From: Sphingomonas metalli
GTDB lineage: Bacteria > Pseudomonadota > Alphaproteobacteria > Sphingomonadales > Sphingomonadaceae
Reading direction: 5' to 3'
DNA: 64,000 bases
Assembly: GCF_014641735.1 (NCBI RefSeq)
Contig: NZ_BMIH01000006.1
Span: 1-64,000, forward strand
Below, one piece after another: positions 60,298 to 64,000 of the stretch; position 1 is the first letter of the stretch; each line of letters starts with the position of its first letter. Made by a program: the position numbers and the translations under genes. The notes below the pieces were generated by a model. The model made no database searches, was not told the DNA's origin, and saw nothing but the letters and a program-made list of their open reading frames with translations.

Positions 60298-60753
60298 CTA
60301 CCGTTTGGTGCTGGAGGTTCTCGCCGATCGACACAGACGGTTTCCGCCATAGCGCGCCCACGCCAGCGCATAGCCGTCCCGGACCATCGCGCAGGAGAGG
60401 TCGCCGACTTGCTGAGAACGGCACAAGGCGCCGGTCCGATCGCCCTTCGCTGAACCGTTCGACACGCAGGTGAGAGGGGAATCACGGACCACGATATGAC
60501 CGGTGCGAAGCGTTCCGCGGGCCCCGCCCAGCAGGGCAACGAGATGGTCGCGCGCGGCGCGACCGCTGGCGCGAGGACACGGATGTCCTGGCCGGCAGGT
60601 CTCGTCCATCTCGCGGGCGGCGATGCCTTCCAGCCGAATGCGCGGCCCTTCCGCACACCAGATCGGACCGTCCCCGTCCCAAACCGCGACGGGCGTACAG
60701 GTGAAGGTGGTGCCGGGGGCGACGACGCTGGCGAGGAGCAGAAGCGGGATCAT
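60298..60753 (-). CDS. Exported thermonuclease-like protein
   Basis: 151 residues with a signal peptide (I-P-L-L-L-L-A-S-V-V-A). SNase-like: A-V-W-D-G-D-G, R-I-R-L-E-G-I-A-A-R-E-M-D, and C-x-S-x-G at the middle. The canonical catalytic Asp/Arg/Glu set is partly altered (W-D-G-D-G-P), so activity is uncertain. Confidence 0.72.
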   Translation of the reverse strand: MIPLLLLASVVAPGTTFTCTPVAVWDGDGPIWCAEGPRIRLEGIAAREMDETCRPGHPCPRASGRAARDHLVALLGGARGTLRTGHIVVRDSPLTCVSNGSAKGDRTGALCRSQQVGDLSCAMVRDGYALAWARYGGNRLCRSARTSSTKR

Positions 60754-60856
60754 CGCCGATGCTCTTACGCAAGGATGCACGACAGGCCACCCTGCAGCGC
60801 AGCGGCCGACAGGCGAGCGGTTTGAGGCGGCAAGGGAGCGAGCTAGTGCGGACGGA

Positions 60857-61555
60857 ATGACCCTGATCAAGCCTGTCAGCGAGACCACGCTCTATGCGCC
60901 GATCAAGCGCTTCCTCGAGCGTCATGGGTTCGAGGTGAAGGGGGAGATCTGCGGCTGCGACATCGTCGGACTGGCACCCGGCGAACCCCCGCTCGTGGTC
61001 GTCACCGAACTCAAGCTATCCTTCTCGCTCGAGCTGCTGCTGCAGGCGGTCGAGCGGACGCGCTCGTCCGACATCGTCTATGTTGCGGTGCCGGCGACGC
61101 GCCGCGGCCGGGACCAGGACCGCCGGGTGCATCGGCTCTGCCGGTTGCTGGGGCTGGGCCTGCTCGCGGTCGACCTGCGACTCGGCACGGTCACCGTGCT
61201 CGCCGAGCCTGCGCCCTACCGGCCGCGTCCGAATCTGCCGCAGCGACGGCGGCTGGTGGCCGAGCATCGCCGTCGGAAGGGCGACCCGACCCAGGGTGGA
61301 TTGACCCGCCAGCCGATCATGACGGCGTATCGCCAGCGCACGATCGCGTGCGCCCAGGCGATGCGGGAAGGACCGAAGCGCCCGAGGGATCTGCGCGGGC
61401 TCGCGAAGGATGCGGGCGCTATCCTGCTGCGCAACGTTTATGGCTGGTTCGAGCGCGTGGAGAAGGGGCTTTATGCGCTATCCGAGAGTGGTCGGCTCGC
61501 GATCGGCGAGAGCGAGAAGAGATCGTCGCCAACCCCGGAGCAGGAAGCGGCATAG
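60857..61555 (+). CDS. DUF2161 protein, PD-(D/E)xK phosphodiesterase-like
   Basis: 232 residues. N-terminal nuclease-like core: Y-A-P-I-K-R-F-L-E-R-H-G-F-E-V-K-G-E-I-x-G-C-D-I-V-G and V-V-T-E-L-K-L-S, matching the D...E-x-K pattern of DUF2161. C-terminal winged helix (R-D-L-R-G-L-A-K-D-A-G-A-I-L). Common in alphaproteobacteria; role unknown. Confidence 0.85.
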   Translation: MTLIKPVSETTLYAPIKRFLERHGFEVKGEICGCDIVGLAPGEPPLVVVTELKLSFSLELLLQAVERTRSSDIVYVAVPATRRGRDQDRRVHRLCRLLGLGLLAVDLRLGTVTVLAEPAPYRPRPNLPQRRRLVAEHRRRKGDPTQGGLTRQPIMTAYRQRTIACAQAMREGPKRPRDLRGLAKDAGAILLRNVYGWFERVEKGLYALSESGRLAIGESEKRSSPTPEQEAA

Positions 61556-61603
61556 CCTGCAGCCGGGAAAGAAGGGCGCCGCCGAAGCGGCGCCCGGAAG
61601 GGC

Positions 61604-62575
61604 TCAAGCCGCGACCGCTTCGCCCGAGGTACGGGCGTGGTGCTTGGGGTTGGTGCCGAGCGGACCACGCCGGTCGACGACGGCGATCCCGCGCTCCTTG
61701 GCCTGGATGACGAGCCGCTCCAGCACGCCGTTGCCGGCGAACGCGACGACGTAGCGCGGCTTCAACCCGAGCATCTGCTCGTTGCGACGGAAGCCTGCCC
61801 GAGCGCCGAGCCGGGTGTCGAGACTGAACGCGATCTGCGGTATCTTGTGACGCTCGGCCCAGGACGCCGCGAGCCGGTCGGCACCCTTGCCATCGCCGCC
61901 ATGGACGAGGACCATGTCGGCGACATTGGCGCGCACCCGGTCGAGCGTGCGCCAGATCGCGTCGCCATAGGCCTTGGCATCGTCCGCGCTACCGAAGCTC
62001 AGCCGTCCGCCGGCAAAGATGACGGGCGTGCCCTCGGGCATCGCGGCCCGGCGCTTGCCTTCGGCGCGGGCCTTCAGGAACTCGCGTCCCTGGACCACAG
62101 CGGAGGTGCTCACCGCATCGTGGCTGAGCCGCGAGCCGCCGGCCGGCTTCCAGGACGATCCGGTCTCGGCGAGGTAGAGCGCGGCCGCCGTTTCGCGGAG
62201 TGCCTCCAGCGCCAGCATCTCGCCTTCGGCGGCTTGCGCGCGCTCGACCTGCTGTTCGAGTTCAGCGGTGTGGACCTCCGAGCCGTCGTTGGTCGCGAGC
62301 AGCAGCCGGATCTCGTCGGTTGCCCGGTCGATGCGGGTCGAGGCCTTGGCAGCGGCGCGGTGGAAGAGGTTTACGAAACCCCAGCCAAGCTCCTCGGCTT
62401 GGTCCTCGAGGATGGTGTCGGTGAACAGTGCGAACAGGTCGGACCAGACGGCGGCGAGCGTCTGGTCGATGGCTTCCGGCTCGGGTCGGGCGAGGGGACG
62501 CGCACCGGGATCGCTGGCGATCGAGAAATGCCCGAGTTCGAGCGCGGCGAGTTGGGCGGCAAGGGTGGTCGGCAT
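61604..62575 (-). CDS. DUF2493 (SLOG-like) protein
   Basis: 323 residues. C-terminal nucleotide-binding SLOG-like domain: V-I-F-A-G-G-R (about 190-196), M-V-L-V-H-G-G-D-G-K-G-A-D-R-L-A and Y-V-V-A-F-A-G-N-G. N-terminal half is helical. Typical plasmid gene near ssb and ardC; may bind a nucleotide signal. Start ATG 62575. Confidence 0.85.
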   Translation of the reverse strand: MPTTLAAQLAALELGHFSIASDPGARPLARPEPEAIDQTLAAVWSDLFALFTDTILEDQAEELGWGFVNLFHRAAAKASTRIDRATDEIRLLLATNDGSEVHTAELEQQVERAQAAEGEMLALEALRETAAALYLAETGSSWKPAGGSRLSHDAVSTSAVVQGREFLKARAEGKRRAAMPEGTPVIFAGGRLSFGSADDAKAYGDAIWRTLDRVRANVADMVLVHGGDGKGADRLAASWAERHKIPQIAFSLDTRLGARAGFRRNEQMLGLKPRYVVAFAGNGVLERLVIQAKERGIAVVDRRGPLGTNPKHHARTSGEAVAA

Positions 62576-62660
62576 GAGAGGTCTCCTGTCAGACGCCGCG
62601 GATCTGCGGCGACGCGTGCCCTCCACCCGGCGGCATCAGGGCCGGGCGCCACTCCCCGAC

Positions 62661-62775
62661 AAGGCTGGCGCGGGCCGCCTCGCGAGGGCGTCAGCCCAAG
62701 CAAGGCAACACGGGCCGCAGGCGGGCGGGTTGCGCCTGGACCGCCGGCGGGTAGAGGGCCTCTCGCGCCCGCACC
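62661..62775 (-). repeat. Second leader repeat family, copy B (upstream of DUF2493 gene)
   Basis: Counterpart of 60158-60236, with AAGGCTGGCGCGGGC, GGCAACACGGGCC, GGGTTGCGCC and CTCTCGCGCCCG in the same order. About 230 bases here have no gene. Confidence 0.55.
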
Positions 62776-62805
62776 GCGGCACTGGCCGAACCTCGTATCC
62801 GGCTC

Positions 62806-63450
62806 TCAGGCGACGAGCCTCGGCTGGCTTTCGGGCGCGCATGCCAGCCCGATCTCGCGTGCGATCCGTGCCGCCAGCCGGGAGTGGTCGACCAGCTCGG
62901 TCATGCGAGCCCAATGGTTGCGCTCGCCGACATAGTCGGACCGGCCTCGGCAGCGGCGGAACAGGATCTCGCCCGGCCCGAAGCCTCCGATTGAGACCTG
63001 GCAATAGAGCTCGTCTCCGTGCAGGATGACCTCGCCCGACACCGCAGGACCGCCAGCGCAGACGCGAATGTCATATCGACCTCGTTCGAGGTGCAGCGCG
63101 TCGGCGAGCCGTTTCAGCGCCCGCCGTGCTTCCGTGTGGAAGGTCCGCTTGGCATCAGCGTCATGGTCGACGCCGCGCGCCGCGAGCAGGGTGAGCAACG
63201 GGGTGCGCGCAATCTCGGCCAAGGCATCGCCGCAGAGCGTGCGAAGGGCCGGCCGATCCGGCATCGTGGTCGTTGCGACAGCCCCGAGATGCTGGGCGAG
63301 TAGCACCACGGCAGGGTCGGATTCGAATGACTTGCCGGCGTTGCGGCAGTCCTGGGCAGCGGCCTGAATGGCGTGGAGGCAGGCAGCAATGGTGTCGAGG
63401 CCGCTCGGATCGAGCGCCTGTGCGAAGCGGTAGCCGACGTCGTAGGTCAT
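62806..63450 (-). CDS. Hypothetical plasmid protein
   Basis: 214 residues (M-T-Y-D-V-G-Y-R-F-A-Q-A-L-D-P-S-G-L-D). Helical first half, beta-rich second half with V-C-A-G-G-P and Y-C-Q-V-S-I-G-G-F-G-P-G-E. No known domain. GGAG precedes ATG 63450. Lies between two antirestriction/SLOG-type genes. Confidence 0.7.
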   Translation of the reverse strand: MTYDVGYRFAQALDPSGLDTIAACLHAIQAAAQDCRNAGKSFESDPAVVLLAQHLGAVATTTMPDRPALRTLCGDALAEIARTPLLTLLAARGVDHDADAKRTFHTEARRALKRLADALHLERGRYDIRVCAGGPAVSGEVILHGDELYCQVSIGGFGPGEILFRRCRGRSDYVGERNHWARMTELVDHSRLAARIAREIGLACAPESQPRLVA

Positions 63451-63514
63451 GAGGAAATCTCCTGAGGAGAGGAGGTGCAGCGGGGAGCCCTGCGGGCCGC
63501 CGAGAGGGTGCGGG

Positions 63515-64000
63515 TCAGGCGGCGAGCGAGAGCTCGGCGGGGCGCTCGGCGCGGCCGAGCTTCAGCAGATAGGCGGAGGCCTCCTCGGCCTTGGCGGCCG
63601 CGGTCAGGATCGCGCGGGCATCGGTCTTGAGGACCTTGAGCCAGCTGCCGAGATAGCTCGCATGATCGTCGAGATGGTCGACCGGTAGCCCAAGTTCGGC
63701 GCCGATCATCGCCGAGGCGAGCTCGGCGACCAGCTCCTCGACGGCGTAAGCGTCGCTCCCGAAGCGACCACCCAGCGAGCGGTCCAGTCGGCTTCGGTGT
63801 CCCGTCCAGTGCGCAAGCTCATGCGCCAGTGTCGACCGGTAGAGGTCGCGCGTCCGGAACTGCGACACCTCCGGCATGGTGATCTGGTCGGTCGAGGGCA
63901 TGTAATAGGCCTCGCTGCCAACGTGGCGCAGCGACGCCGGGATAGCGGCGAAGAAGGTGTCGAGCTCGCGATCACGCGCAGTCGGTTCGGGCAGCGACAC
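63515..64000 (-). CDS. ArdC-like antirestriction protein, 3' part (cut by window end)
   Basis: Partial: 161 residues visible; the start lies beyond 64000. Zincin-like C-terminal domain with H-E-L-A-H-W-T-G-H (about 59-67 of the visible part) and E-E-L-V-A-E-L, as in the ArdC-like protein at 36202-37116 but clearly diverged, so not a recent duplicate. Confidence 0.88.
   Translation of the reverse strand: MSLPEPTARDRELDTFFAAIPASLRHVGSEAYYMPSTDQITMPEVSQFRTRDLYRSTLAHELAHWTGHRSRLDRSLGGRFGSDAYAVEELVAELASAMIGAELGLPVDHLDDHASYLGSWLKVLKTDARAILTAAAKAEEASAYLLKLGRAERPAELSLAA

Noticed and set aside
1..64000. CRISPR arrays, tRNA or rRNA genes
   Set aside because: No direct-repeat/spacer pattern, tRNA-like cloverleaf or rRNA sequence was recognised by eye; a computed scan would be needed to exclude a tRNA fully.

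Overview
GC-rich window whose gene set (copper/czc/ars resistance islands, ArdC-like antirestriction proteins, ParB-like protein, SSB, MobF relaxase plus TraD coupling protein, alphaproteobacterial GTTC-N7-GTTC SOS boxes) points to an alphaproteobacterium, most likely a sphingomonad, and to a conjugative plasmid or integrative element rather than core chromosome. This assignment is inference from gene content; no rRNA, tRNA or replication initiator of certain identity is present.

Layout. (1) 0.5-5.2 kb: a large CHAT-domain (caspase-like) protein gene broken by a one-base shift in a run of nine G, then a serine resolvase. (2) 5.2-25.5 kb: metal resistance. A MerR regulator faces a glutaredoxin-MauE fusion; two small exported Cys/His/Met proteins follow; then DUF411, two DUF305 proteins, a PepSY membrane protein, copB, copA, a CnrYXH-like ECF sigma module, copC, copD and a 16-Cys copper-storage-type protein. 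Six promoters here share a TGAGGG-type -35 box and a CGTA -10 box exactly 15 bp apart, so one ECF sigma factor probably controls the whole copper block. An SOS-controlled umuDC-SRAP cassette follows, then a second MerR/CDF pair and a czcCBA efflux pump. (3) 25.5-39 kb: VbhA/Fic toxin-antitoxin, plasmid-type hypothetical genes, an arsR-arsC-acr3-arsN2-arsH operon, a frameshifted ParB-like gene, an ArdC-like gene and an HTH/PemK pair. Three copies of a ~200-bp leader element and two copies of a parS-like palindrome lie here. (4) 39-43.2 kb: lower-GC insert with a CD-NTase-like nucleotidyltransferase coupled (ATGA) to a PD-(D/E)xK-like DUF6602 protein, a candidate defence pair, next to an IS3-family element that cuts off a 12-residue-repeat protein. 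(5) 43.4-52.4 kb: a DNA-damage operon (dinB-DUF763-alkB) behind a second SOS box, and housekeeping-like accessory enzymes. (6) 52.4-64 kb: conjugation and plasmid-maintenance genes (traA/MobF relaxase, traD, RHH accessory protein, SSB, DUF2161, DUF2493, ArdC-like, the last cut by the window end).

Working together: copper is oxidised, sequestered or pumped in the periplasm (CopA, CopB, CopC/D, DUF411/DUF305, Csp-like) under an ECF sigma that is probably released by a CnrX-like sensor; Co/Zn/Cd are exported by CDF and CzcCBA; arsenate is reduced and arsenite exported by Acr3; SOS genes provide error-prone synthesis and repair; TA and antirestriction genes stabilise and protect the mobile DNA during transfer.
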